From: a bacterium
GTDB taxonomy: Bacteria; Zhuqueibacterota; Zhuqueibacteria; Residuimicrobiales; Oceaniaggregativiventaceae
NCBI GenBank assembly: GCA_029565675.1
Contig: JAKQNP010000002.1
Span: 310,001 to 374,000 of the forward strand
DNA: 64,000 nucleotides
Direction of reading: 5' to 3'
Program-made: the position numbers and the translations under genes
Part shown: piece by piece, positions 8,304-17,033 of the stretch
Layout: every line of letters begins with the position of its first letter
How positions within the stretch are numbered: position 1 is the stretch's first letter
Notes under the pieces: model-generated
Database searches by the model: none
What the model was told of the DNA's origin: nothing
The model's input: only the letters and a program-made list of their open reading frames with translations

Positions 8304-10730
8304 ATGCTGAAAGATGAATTGGAAATTCCTGCAGAAAAATGTTACTGGCAATGTGATCTCTCCGGTTTTCAATTCGAATCGACAGATCAACTCGAGCAAG
8401 CACCGACGATTTTGGGCCAGGAACGAGCGGTGCGGGCCATTCAACTCGGTCTGTCGATGAATTTTCCAGGATATAATATCTTTGTTGCCGGCGAGCCGGG
8501 TACTGGCCGCAGCACCACCGTGCGCTTTCTTTTGCGCGATGTCTACCCTTATCGTCCGACGCCGAATGACGTCGCCTATGTCTACAATTTTCAAAAGCCG
8601 GATATGCCGCTGGCCTTGCGTATGCCTCCCGGAAAAGGGAGCCAATTTCGACGGTTGATGGAATCGTTTGTCGAAAATTTGCGCCAGGGGCTGCCGCAAA
8701 TGTTTGAAAGCGATCGCTATCGGGCGCGGCGGCAAAAGATTATCGATGAGTTTAACGACAACAGTCAAAAACTGTTTGCAGCACTCGACAAAAAAGCGAC
8801 AAAAGCCAACTTTACGGTCGTTCAAATCCAGATGGGACCGATGGTCAAGCCCGATGTCTTGCCGCTTTTGGACGGTCAGCCGACCTCTTTCGAACAACTG
8901 GAAGCCATGCAGCATGAGGGAAAATTCGATGAAGCCCAGTTGAACAAGATGGTGGCGCTGCAAAAAAAATTGACCCGCGAGTTGAAGAAAATCATCGAAA
9001 AGAACCAAAAGCTCTCCCGCAAGATGCGCGATGACCTCAATGCGCTGGACCGCACCCTGGCCCTGCAATACCTCGATGAGACGATGCAAGAAATGCGGCA
9101 AAATCTCTCAGAGCCGGTTATCCACCTTTATCTCGATGCGGTTGGCGAGGATATTTTGGACAATTTGTCTTTTTTCAAAGAAAAATCCGAAGGAGATGAA
9201 GCCTCCTCACCGCGCTCTTTGGCGCACAATCCCTTGCCCGCCTACCGGGTCAATCTGGTGGTCGATAATTCGCATACCGAGGGCGCACCGATTATTTTCG
9301 AAAACCTGCCGACCATGAGCAAATTGTTTGGAACCATCGAGCAAACGATCAACAGCGAAGGTCAATGGTTTTCAGATTTTTCCACCATTCGGGCAGGATC
9401 TCTGCTGACCGCCAACGGCGGTTATCTTGTGTGTGACGCCAGAGATTTGCTGAGTGAGGCAGGGGTTTGGACCAATCTCAAACGCGTGCTCAAAACCCGC
9501 AAGCTCGAAATTTGGGCGCTTGAGACTCCCTGGGGAGGCGGGGCAAGTGCGATCAAACCTGAGCCGATCGATATCAATCTAAAATTGATTCTGATCGGCG
9601 ATCCGACTCTCTACCATCTGCTCTACAATGCGGATGCGGATTTTATGAAGATTTTCAAGATCAAAGCCGAATTCGATTATGAGATCAAGAACAACAGCCA
9701 AAGTGTGCTCAAATACGGGATTTTCATTCAACGCTTGTGCAAGGAGGAGGACCTCTTGCCATTCGATCGCTCTGGGCTGGCCCGGGTCGTTGAAGCCGGA
9801 GCCAGATTGAGCGGGGATCAGACCAAATTATCGACTCGCTTCAACCATATCGCCGATATTGTTCGCGAATCCGCCTTTTACGCCCGTCAAGACCTGGCCA
9901 AATTCGTCAACCAGGGGCACGTCGACCGGACTCTGCAAGAACGCCGGATGCGCCGCAATCTGAGCGAGGATAAAGTTCGCGAAATGATCGAGCGAGACGT
10001 TCTCATGATCGACACTCAGGGCTTCAAGATCGGACAGGTGAACGGTTTATCGGTTTATGATATGGGCGATTATGCCTTCGGCAAACCATCCCGCATCACC
10101 GCCCAGACCGCTGTCGGGCGCTCGGGAATCGTCAATATCGAACGCGAAGTCGAACTCAGTGGACCAACCCACGATAAAGGAGTGCTCATCCTCACCGCTT
10201 TTTTGCAGCATGCTTTTTCCCAAAACAAGCCCTTGGCCTTGAGCGCCAGCCTGTGTTTTGAACAATCCTATAACGAAGTTGATGGCGACAGCGCTTCCTC
10301 AGCCGAGCTCTATGCGTTGCTGTCGCGACTGGCAAAGGTGCCGATCGATCAAGGACTGGCGGTTACCGGCTCGATCAATCAAAACGGCGAAATCCAGCCG
10401 ATCGGCGGCGTCAACGAAAAAATTGAAGGTTTTTTTAGCCTGTGCGAGGCGCGGGGTTTGACCGACAAACAGGGCGTCATCCTGCCCCGCCGCAATGTTC
10501 AGGATTTGATGCTCCATCAAAAAGTGACATCCGCAATTGCTGCCGGAAAGTTTCATCTCTATGCCATCGATCACATCGTGCAAGGCATCGAACTGTTGAC
10601 CGGCAGTGCTGCCGGAACAGTCGACGAAAACGGCCTTTATCCCGAAGAGTCCATATTCGGCCGTGCTGACCGAACCTGCCGCGACTATGTAGAATATTTG
10701 CGTTCGTGCTCTGCAGTGCAAATGGCCTGA
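8304..10730 (+). CDS. Lon-like ATP-dependent protease (AAA_32 plus S16 Lon_C domains)
   Basis: The product has 808 residues; the start follows GAGGT. The N-terminal AAA domain has a P-loop GEPGTGRST (63-71) in which the usual Lys is Arg69. A long charged, helical insertion (~130-250, rich in Lys, Glu and Gln) follows. The C-terminal S16 protease domain has the catalytic dyad Ser663 in EVDGDSASSAEL and Lys706 in IGGVNEKIEGFF, 43 residues apart as in Lon. It lacks the N-terminal LON substrate domain and matches the non-canonical Lon family with an AAA_32 domain. It would degrade proteins in the cytoplasm, with substrates unknown. Whether it needs ATP is uncertain given Arg69. The regulator just upstream may share its transcript or control it. 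Confidence 0.88.
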   Translation: MLKDELEIPAEKCYWQCDLSGFQFESTDQLEQAPTILGQERAVRAIQLGLSMNFPGYNIFVAGEPGTGRSTTVRFLLRDVYPYRPTPNDVAYVYNFQKPDMPLALRMPPGKGSQFRRLMESFVENLRQGLPQMFESDRYRARRQKIIDEFNDNSQKLFAALDKKATKANFTVVQIQMGPMVKPDVLPLLDGQPTSFEQLEAMQHEGKFDEAQLNKMVALQKKLTRELKKIIEKNQKLSRKMRDDLNALDRTLALQYLDETMQEMRQNLSEPVIHLYLDAVGEDILDNLSFFKEKSEGDEASSPRSLAHNPLPAYRVNLVVDNSHTEGAPIIFENLPTMSKLFGTIEQTINSEGQWFSDFSTIRAGSLLTANGGYLVCDARDLLSEAGVWTNLKRVLKTRKLEIWALETPWGGGASAIKPEPIDINLKLILIGDPTLYHLLYNADADFMKIFKIKAEFDYEIKNNSQSVLKYGIFIQRLCKEEDLLPFDRSGLARVVEAGARLSGDQTKLSTRFNHIADIVRESAFYARQDLAKFVNQGHVDRTLQERRMRRNLSEDKVREMIERDVLMIDTQGFKIGQVNGLSVYDMGDYAFGKPSRITAQTAVGRSGIVNIEREVELSGPTHDKGVLILTAFLQHAFSQNKPLALSASLCFEQSYNEVDGDSASSAELYALLSRLAKVPIDQGLAVTGSINQNGEIQPIGGVNEKIEGFFSLCEARGLTDKQGVILPRRNVQDLMLHQKVTSAIAAGKFHLYAIDHIVQGIELLTGSAAGTVDENGLYPEESIFGRADRTCRDYVEYLRSCSAVQMA

Positions 10731-10802
10731 GACAACCATTTCGAGGAGCCAATCCACCGGCTGGCAAGAGAAGCGGCAAGATCTGAAGGATTTGACCTCA
10801 AC

Positions 10803-11561
10803 TCAATAGTTTTGCAGAAACTCTTGAAAAGTGAGGATGGGCAGCTTTTGTCTTGCAGCGGTTTGACGCTGTTTGTCGTCGTTGTAGCCCCAGGCGGCCA
10901 AAAAACATTCAACCCCAAGTGGCTGCACGGCGAGGAGATTGCTGACCTGGTCGTCGATGAAATGTATCTCACACGGAGCAAGCTTTTTTTGCTGCAACAG
11001 GTCGCTGATGATGTCCCGCTTGGAATATTCTTCATGCGCATGAAATATCCATTTTGGTGCGACCTCGATGCCGTTGTGCTGCAAAATCTCGATGATATAG
11101 GAGGATTTTTTGGTGCTGACGATGGCCAGTCGGTCCTGTTTGGCATATGCGTACAACAACATCGGTATGCCCGGATAGATCGGATTGAGGTTCAACCAGA
11201 GACGGCGTTCTCTGATGAGCAATGACTGGCGTTCCAAATAAAAGAGGTTAAAGAAAACAGTGCGAAGTTCGGTGTTGGCCATTAAAAAAGCATCAAAATC
11301 GATCTGGTCTTTCAATTCGATCTTTTTATGCAGCGCATGGAAGATATAGACATAGTCTTCACCTGAACGGATGTAATTGCGCAGGTGGCGGGCTTTCTGT
11401 AACATGGCGTGCGACAATTCGTCGACACTCAGAATCTTGGCCCCTTTCCCGGAGTAGGCCGCATAGGCATTATTGCCCACCACCAGGCATTCCTGGATGC
11501 TGTCGACAAGTACACCGTCAAAATCGAGAGCCAGAAAGCGCCGATTGTTTTTGTTGCTCAC
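10803..11561 (-). CDS. HAD-superfamily hydrolase
   Basis: The product has 252 residues, starting at GTG 11561 after a purine-rich AGGGGTGAG. Motif I is DFDGVLVDS (~13-21; two Asp, the nucleophile and the acid/base). Motif II is the Ser/Thr of AIVSTKKSS, and motif III/IV is HFIDDQVSNLLAV. A large helical cap lies between motifs I and II (~22-125), which fits a C1-cap phosphatase acting on a small phosphorylated metabolite. The substrate cannot be read from the sequence. It is convergent with the Lon-like gene (72 bases apart) and divergent from the next operon. Confidence 0.8.
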   Translation of the reverse strand: MSNKNNRRFLALDFDGVLVDSIQECLVVGNNAYAAYSGKGAKILSVDELSHAMLQKARHLRNYIRSGEDYVYIFHALHKKIELKDQIDFDAFLMANTELRTVFFNLFYLERQSLLIRERRLWLNLNPIYPGIPMLLYAYAKQDRLAIVSTKKSSYIIEILQHNGIEVAPKWIFHAHEEYSKRDIISDLLQQKKLAPCEIHFIDDQVSNLLAVQPLGVECFLAAWGYNDDKQRQTAARQKLPILTFQEFLQNY

Positions 11562-11777
11562 CTCACCCCTCGATTCACCTCACATCTGAAAACAGGTTTT
11601 GCCGGAGCCTTTCGGTTTGCCCATTCCATGCCCAATTTACGGGCTCTGGCATCAAAAAGCAAGGGAAGCTTTTCACTCTGCAAAAGCCAAGCTTGCAATT
11701 TTCCAGACTTCTGTGTATACTTGAAATACGAGAGCAGCACTGTCCCGTCGTCAGACGGGACACCACGGGTAAGAGAG

Positions 11778-12443
11778 ATGAATGATGATCACCTAACAAT
11801 TTTGCTCGCTGAACAGCTCATCGACAAGCTGCAATTGTCAGCCGTGGTTTTCGATTCGGTCAAAAACAGCGCACATTCACCGGAGCTGTGGCAGGAAATC
11901 GATCTGCTCTGTGCCCAGTTGGCTTTGCGTTTTTCCGAGCCGGCTGCCGCACACGAATTCTTTCGACCCGCAAGATTGCTTTACCGCAGCCTGGGAATCG
12001 ATCCGACACGCTATCGACCGTCTTCGGAAGCTTTGCTGCGGCGTGCCCTGCTCGGCAAACCGCTTTATCGCGTCAATACCGTGGTCGATATCGGCAACTA
12101 TCTTTCCCTGCGCTTTCAATTGCCGGTTGGCATCTACGACCTCGACCGGCTGACCCCGCCGCTGATTTGTCGCCTGGGCAAGGAACAGGAGGGGTATATC
12201 GGCATCCAAAAAGGCTGGATCAACGTCAATGGCAAAGTTGTGCTTGCCGATCGCAAGGGTCCATTTGGCAATCCGTCCAGCGATTCCGAGCGCAGCAGGA
12301 TTGTGCTGGAAACCACTTCGATATTGTTCGTCATCTATGCGCCGCACCCGTGCGATCAGCTTATGGCTGCCAGCGACTTCACGGCCGATTTGTTGAATCG
12401 CTTTTGCGGGGCCCGGCGCCGGCAACTGGATTTGATCTCTTGA
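11778..12443 (+). CDS. Stand-alone B3/B4 tRNA-editing-domain protein
   Basis: The product has 221 residues. ATG 11778 after AAGAGAG is chosen; a longer frame reaching back to 11409 would overlap the opposite HAD gene and lacks a ribosome site. The segment RPSSEALLRRALLGKPLYRV then VVDIGNYLSLRFQLPVGIYD is characteristic of the B3/B4 domain, which in the beta subunit of phenylalanyl-tRNA synthetase removes wrongly attached tyrosine. Here the domain is alone, so it may act in trans on mischarged tRNA or on a free aminoacyl compound. The downstream membrane protein gene starts 15 bases later, and the next two genes overlap one another, so the four form one probable operon. Confidence 0.8.
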   Translation: MNDDHLTILLAEQLIDKLQLSAVVFDSVKNSAHSPELWQEIDLLCAQLALRFSEPAAAHEFFRPARLLYRSLGIDPTRYRPSSEALLRRALLGKPLYRVNTVVDIGNYLSLRFQLPVGIYDLDRLTPPLICRLGKEQEGYIGIQKGWINVNGKVVLADRKGPFGNPSSDSERSRIVLETTSILFVIYAPHPCDQLMAASDFTADLLNRFCGARRRQLDLIS

Positions 12444-12457
12444 TTGGAGCGAGCGGG

Positions 12458-12952
12458 ATGATTTCACGGGATTCTTTTTTGCGCCCGGCCTTGTGGGGTG
12501 GGGGAGCAATCGGCTTGTTGACCGCTGTCCCCATGTTGAACTGGATCAACTGTATGTGCTGTTCCGGCGTGCTTGCCGGCGGTCTGGTGGCCGTCTATCT
12601 CTACAGGCGACAGCTGGGAGAGGGTCGCTATATTTCAACCGGTGATGGAGCAGTATTGGGTTTGTTGGCGGGTCTGTTCGGTGCGGTTGTGAGCACTCTG
12701 CTTGGTCTTGTTTTCAATGCGATGCTGTTTGACTCCATCTCCACGATGGTCGACGGCCTCGCAGATCCCGCTGTCCGTGAACAAGTTGCGCAGTGGCGCG
12801 AGTTTTTGTCGACGCCGCTGGCTTTTGCCGGATTTTTACTTCTGTCGCTGATCTCCTATGCGGTCATCGGTTTGCTGGGAGGCTTGCTCGGAGTCTCAAT
12901 TTGGGGAAAGGGTGACCGAAGGGAGAAAACGGTGCGAGGCTGCGGTGATTGA
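12458..12952 (+). CDS. Four-helix membrane protein with an NCMCC motif
   Basis: The product has 164 residues, starting after GGAGCGAGCGGG. Four hydrophobic segments are visible (~10-30, ~33-48, ~62-90, ~118-150), many with Gly-rich faces such as GLLGGLLGVS. A conserved-looking Cys cluster, NWINCMCCSGVLAGG, lies between the first two helices. I have seen similar NC-x-CC small membrane proteins in this branch of bacteria but know no function for them. The gene sits between the B3/B4 protein and the GIY-YIG protein and its stop overlaps the start of the latter. It is predicted to lie in the inner membrane. Confidence 0.6.
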   Translation: MISRDSFLRPALWGGGAIGLLTAVPMLNWINCMCCSGVLAGGLVAVYLYRRQLGEGRYISTGDGAVLGLLAGLFGAVVSTLLGLVFNAMLFDSISTMVDGLADPAVREQVAQWREFLSTPLAFAGFLLLSLISYAVIGLLGGLLGVSIWGKGDRREKTVRGCGD

Positions 12953-14333
12953 ACAACTGCTGCAACTGTTGCTCGACGCAGACCGTCCGCTGTCGAGTGC
13001 GGAAATAGCGGAAAACCTGTTTAAAACAGCCGCTCCGCCGTCGCCGCTGGCTGAAAAATTGGTCGCCGCAATAGCTGGCGGTTCGGATCGCATCAGTCGA
13101 AATCGGGCAGGCGAATGGATTCTATGCGACCGCCATGCGCCTGCTGCTCCCGATGGCTGGAGCGTGATGCTTTGCAAAGCATTTCCCGAGAGTTCTTCTT
13201 GTTGGCAGGAGTGGCAAGGATTTGCTCTGCTGCGGCTGCGCTCGGATGGACGAGAAAAGGTCGGTCTCCTCACTGGAGCTGATCTGGTGCAAGGACTGGC
13301 ACCGTTGCTGCAAAAGACTGCAAAACTCCTTGCCCCCGATGAACCGCTGCTGTTCGACGGCTTTGGCAATCAAGTTTCGCTGTTTCGCACAGTCTACCGC
13401 GGGTTGTTGGGCGCCGAACTGCTGCAACCGCTGATCAACCTGCGACGAGTCGTGCAGGCCGACAGTGGCAAAAAAATACGCACAGCCGTCGAGCTCTCGC
13501 AGCAGTTGCACGTGCCGGCTTACGAATGCGATTCTTTCTCTCTACAGATCGATTTATTGGCCGAGCAGGTCGAGGCGGCGCTCGCCAGCGAAGGCGCAGC
13601 CGCAGTTGTGCTGCCAAGATGGATCGAGCTCTGCCGACAACCGGTCGACGACATCGACTTCAGCCGCTATGCTTTTACCCGGGAAGATTTGCGCAGCTTG
13701 CCGCCTTTGCCGGGAGTGTATCGCATGTATGATCGCGCCGGGCAGTTGCTCTATGTCGGCAAAGCTCGCAGCTTGGCCGACCGTCTGCGAAGCTATTTTA
13801 TCTCCACAGAAGAACTCGATGCCAAAGTGAGCACTTTGCGCGACCATCTCCATCGAATCGAAATCGAACGAGTCGGCTCGGAACTCGAGGCTTTGTTGCT
13901 CGAACAGGAGTGGATTGAAAAGGCAGATCCGCCGATCAATCGTCAGCTCAAAGTGCATCAGCGGCCACAAAAATCCAGGCAGAGATACCCGCAAATTATC
14001 TTGTTGCCCTCGACAGACGAGGGAGCAGTACAGCTCTATTTCCTCCATCCGCAATTGGGATTGGATGATTTTTTATGGCCGGTTTCCGGAGAGCGCACTG
14101 TTGAACTGCAAAACGCAGTGAAAAATCACTTTTTTTCGCAGCCGCTTGCGGGCGAAGCGCCCAATAAACGGTGGCGTTCTGAAATCGCCGCCAGTTGGCT
14201 TGCCCGGCGATTCGAACAGGTGAATCGAATCGATATGCGGCTGGTCACTTCAGCCAAGGAAGCTGTGCGCCTGGTCGCGTCCCAGGCAAAGAATGTCCTC
14301 GATCATCCTGAAGAGGTGGTGATCCAGTGGTGA
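12945..14333 (+). CDS. wHTH / degenerate DnaQ-like / GIY-YIG nuclease fusion
   Basis: The product has ~463 residues. GTG 12945 (GAGG six bases upstream) is preferred; GTG 12912, after GGGGAAAG, would add 11 residues. Residues ~1-65 look like a winged helix (VIEQLLQLLLDADRPLSSAE). Residues ~70-220 follow the layout of a DEDDh exonuclease, with EPLLFDGFGNQVSLFRTVYR at the Exo II position, but the acidic catalytic residues seem lost. The GIY-YIG domain begins at about residue 255 with LPPLPGVYRMYD then GQLLYVGKARSLADRLRSYF, as in UvrC and Cho. A C-terminal ~130-residue part follows. Exonuclease-GIY-YIG fusions are known; they nick damaged DNA or are of unknown role. This one overlaps the preceding gene by 8 bases and the next by 7. 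Confidence 0.75.
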   Translation: MIEQLLQLLLDADRPLSSAEIAENLFKTAAPPSPLAEKLVAAIAGGSDRISRNRAGEWILCDRHAPAAPDGWSVMLCKAFPESSSCWQEWQGFALLRLRSDGREKVGLLTGADLVQGLAPLLQKTAKLLAPDEPLLFDGFGNQVSLFRTVYRGLLGAELLQPLINLRRVVQADSGKKIRTAVELSQQLHVPAYECDSFSLQIDLLAEQVEAALASEGAAAVVLPRWIELCRQPVDDIDFSRYAFTREDLRSLPPLPGVYRMYDRAGQLLYVGKARSLADRLRSYFISTEELDAKVSTLRDHLHRIEIERVGSELEALLLEQEWIEKADPPINRQLKVHQRPQKSRQRYPQIILLPSTDEGAVQLYFLHPQLGLDDFLWPVSGERTVELQNAVKNHFFSQPLAGEAPNKRWRSEIAASWLARRFEQVNRIDMRLVTSAKEAVRLVASQAKNVLDHPEEVVIQW

Positions 14334-16945
14334 ACTGCATCTTTCCGCTTGTGCGGATCACAAAACCCAATTTACCGATCTCAATTCGACCGGCAAATTG
14401 GCGGTTGGCGATTTGCGGCCTTATCCTTTGGGCTGCTGTTTCAGCCATGGCTGGATCCAGTCTCACATTGCCCAGCCCTCAGCAGGTTTTGGGCTTTGTC
14501 CCGGGAACCTCGGGTCGTCTGGCAGATCCTGACGAAATCGTTGCCTATTTCTATCGGCTTGCCGCGGCTTCGCCGCGTATAAAAGTGCAGGAATTCGGCA
14601 AAACCGCTGAAGGCCGGCCCCTTATCCTGGTGATTTGTTCTGCGCCGGAGAACCTCGACAAATTGACCGCCATTCGTGAAAATCGACGCCGATTGATGGA
14701 TCCGCGGCAGTTGTCAACAACTGCGGTGTCGCAAGCGATCGATTCCGGGAAGGTGATCGTTTCGATCAATTGTTCGATCCACGCTCGCGAGGTTGGCCCG
14801 GCGCAGATGAGCGCTCTGCTCGCCTGGAATCTGGCTGCCGACAGCAGTGCAGCTGTGGGAAATCTGTTGCGCGAAACCGTTGTGCTGTTGATCCCGGTGC
14901 ACAATCCGGACGGTCTGGCCAGGGTCGCTGAGTGGAACCGCAATTACCAGGGCAGCCGCTATGCCGGCGGGCCCTTGCCCTTTCTCGATCATCCGCGAGC
15001 CGGACACGATATCAACCGCGACTGGTTCATGCTTACCCAACCCGAGACACGCCTGACAGTGGAGCATGTCTACAATGTCTGGCACCCGCACGTGGTTGTC
15101 GACCTTCATCAGATGGGGTCTCGCGGCCCCCGCCTTTTCCTGCCGCCGTATATCGATCCGCACGACGAGGAAATCGATCCGTGGTTGCAGAGCCAAATGG
15201 CCGCTCTGGGCACGACTGTGGCCGCCCGATTGACGGCAGAAGGCAAAAGAGGGGTTGCTGTACATGCCTGTTTCGATGCCTTTTCTCCGTCGCGCGCCTA
15301 TGTCAATTATCACGGCGGCCTCCGATTTTTAATTGAAATCGCCTCTGCTCGAATGTCAGATCCCATCGAACTGCAAAGTGATGACTTGCAGCAGTTCTGT
15401 GGTCTGGATCCGCGCAGACGGGCGTGGAATTTGCCGTTGCCCTGGACCGGCGGCCGGTGGCAACTGGAAGATATTGTCGATTACGGTCAGGCTGCGGTGC
15501 TGGCGGTTTTGCAAACCCTTGCCCGCGATCGGCAAAACTGGCTCGCGTCAGCTTATCGCGTCGCCCGGCAAGCCTGTGCCGACGACTCTGCGCAGATGGT
15601 TTTTTTCCTGCCGCCGACACAACAAGATCCTGCCGGCGCGCGAGAACTGCTGCAAGTCTTGCAGAATGGCGATGTGGAGTTCTACCAAGCCCAAACCGGC
15701 TTTTCTCTCGGCGATACCCTGATGCTGCCGGCCGGGACAGTCATTGTCCCCACGGCACAACCTCATGGAGCTTATGCCCGCACTCTGCTGGCGAACCGTC
15801 CTTATCCTTCTGTCGATCAAGATGGCGCTGCCTTGGCTTATGATGTCACAACCCATTGCCTGCCGCTTTACTTTGGGACAAAAGTCTATTCGGCCTCAGG
15901 CATGGTTGCGGCTCCGATGGTGCGGACGACCGCTGAAGAGGCATTCCCGCCTCCGCCTTTTCCACAGCGAGCTACAAACGGGTTTCTGAGCGATTGCCGA
16001 TGGTTGTCGGCCTATCGAGCGCTGGCCGACCTTTGGGAAGCTGGTGCAGAGGTGTTTGCGATCACCGATTCACTCGCCATCGGTCCGGAAAAGCTGCCGC
16101 CCGGGACTTTTTGGTGCAACTATGCGGATCAAAACGTACTGCAGACCGCGGCCGCCAAGTACGGCTTTTCGGTGGTTGCCGCGCCGGAAATGTCGTGCGT
16201 TCCGGCATTGGCTCTGCAACCGCCGCGCATCGGGCTTTATGGCAGCCATCTGCCGCATGATGACGCCGGTTGGACGCAATTCTTATGCGAAAGTTATGGT
16301 TTGACAGTCGAAATCGTGACCGATGCGGATCTGCGCCAGGGATCGCCCCAGGTCGACGTGCTCATCTTCAGCGATCAGCCGGTCGACGAAATCACCTGCG
16401 GTGCGGATTCGACTCGGCTGCCGCACGCGTATACAGGCGGTCTCAGTTCCGCCGGAGTGCACAATCTAGCCAACTACCTGCAAGGCGGCGGCCGCCTGGT
16501 CCTGCTCAATCGCGCTTGCCTGCTCTTTAATTTGCAGGCGCTGCGATGCGAATTGCCCGATACCGAGGTGATTTTTATGCCGCTCGATGCACCCGGAAGC
16601 CTGCTGCGCGGTGTCGTGGCAGCCTCAGATCCGTTGGGCTGGGGTATGGCCGGCGAATTGGCGTTGTTCAACCGCAACGGATTTGCTTTTTCTGTAAGCC
16701 GCGCGGAACGGGTGATCGACTATCCCTCCGACCACCTGCTCCTCTCCGGGATTATGCAAACCAAATGCCTGCCGCTCGGCGCCTGTGCTTGCGCTACGGT
16801 TAAGATAGGCAGGGGAGAGGCGATTCTCTGTGGTTTTCAACCGCAGTTTCGTTGTCAAACACTTGGCACTCTTCGTTTGCTGCTAAATGCGTGTATCTAC
16901 AGCCGTACCACTGCAACCGTCATCTCCAATTCGGCGGTCGATTGA
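14327..16945 (+). CDS. Exported M14-family zinc carboxypeptidase with a C-terminal GATase-like domain
   Basis: The product has 872 residues, starting at GTG 14327 and overlapping the stop of the previous gene. A signal-like hydrophobic segment lies at ~25-42 (LAICGLILWAAVSAMAG). Zinc ligands of the M14 fold are visible: His152 and Glu155 in SIHAREVG, and His261 in VVVDLHQMG. Arg in HDINRDW and the catalytic Glu337 in FLIEIASA complete the site. The C-terminal third (~625-800), with IGLYGSHLPHDDAGWTQFLC and NYLQGGGRLVLLN, resembles the glutamine-amidotransferase-like domain that follows M14 domains in many large exported peptidases. It would trim peptides or cell-wall fragments in the periplasm or outside the cell. 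How it relates to the nuclease-like genes with which it shares a transcript is unclear. Confidence 0.85.
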   Translation: MVNCIFPLVRITKPNLPISIRPANWRLAICGLILWAAVSAMAGSSLTLPSPQQVLGFVPGTSGRLADPDEIVAYFYRLAAASPRIKVQEFGKTAEGRPLILVICSAPENLDKLTAIRENRRRLMDPRQLSTTAVSQAIDSGKVIVSINCSIHAREVGPAQMSALLAWNLAADSSAAVGNLLRETVVLLIPVHNPDGLARVAEWNRNYQGSRYAGGPLPFLDHPRAGHDINRDWFMLTQPETRLTVEHVYNVWHPHVVVDLHQMGSRGPRLFLPPYIDPHDEEIDPWLQSQMAALGTTVAARLTAEGKRGVAVHACFDAFSPSRAYVNYHGGLRFLIEIASARMSDPIELQSDDLQQFCGLDPRRRAWNLPLPWTGGRWQLEDIVDYGQAAVLAVLQTLARDRQNWLASAYRVARQACADDSAQMVFFLPPTQQDPAGARELLQVLQNGDVEFYQAQTGFSLGDTLMLPAGTVIVPTAQPHGAYARTLLANRPYPSVDQDGAALAYDVTTHCLPLYFGTKVYSASGMVAAPMVRTTAEEAFPPPPFPQRATNGFLSDCRWLSAYRALADLWEAGAEVFAITDSLAIGPEKLPPGTFWCNYADQNVLQTAAAKYGFSVVAAPEMSCVPALALQPPRIGLYGSHLPHDDAGWTQFLCESYGLTVEIVTDADLRQGSPQVDVLIFSDQPVDEITCGADSTRLPHAYTGGLSSAGVHNLANYLQGGGRLVLLNRACLLFNLQALRCELPDTEVIFMPLDAPGSLLRGVVAASDPLGWGMAGELALFNRNGFAFSVSRAERVIDYPSDHLLLSGIMQTKCLPLGACACATVKIGRGEAILCGFQPQFRCQTLGTLRLLLNACIYSRTTATVISNSAVD

Positions 16946-16967
16946 TGTTTTCAGGCATGTGCATTGC

Positions 16968-16991
16968 GCCGGCACGGATCGGCTTGCCGGC
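16968..16991. other. Intergenic hairpin
   Basis: GCCGGCA and TGCCGGC form a 7-bp perfect stem with a 10-base loop between the M14 peptidase and the next gene. There is no T-run, so it is not a standard terminator; it may limit read-through or protect an RNA end. Confidence 0.35.
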
Positions 16992-17033
16992 ACCATGCAG
17001 GCGAAAAACCCAAAACAACAGGGAAGACAGACA

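Noticed and set aside
11409-11777. Upstream extension of the B3/B4 protein
   Set aside because: It would overlap the start of the HAD gene on the other strand, lacks a ribosome site and has an atypical Phe/Ser-rich sequence.
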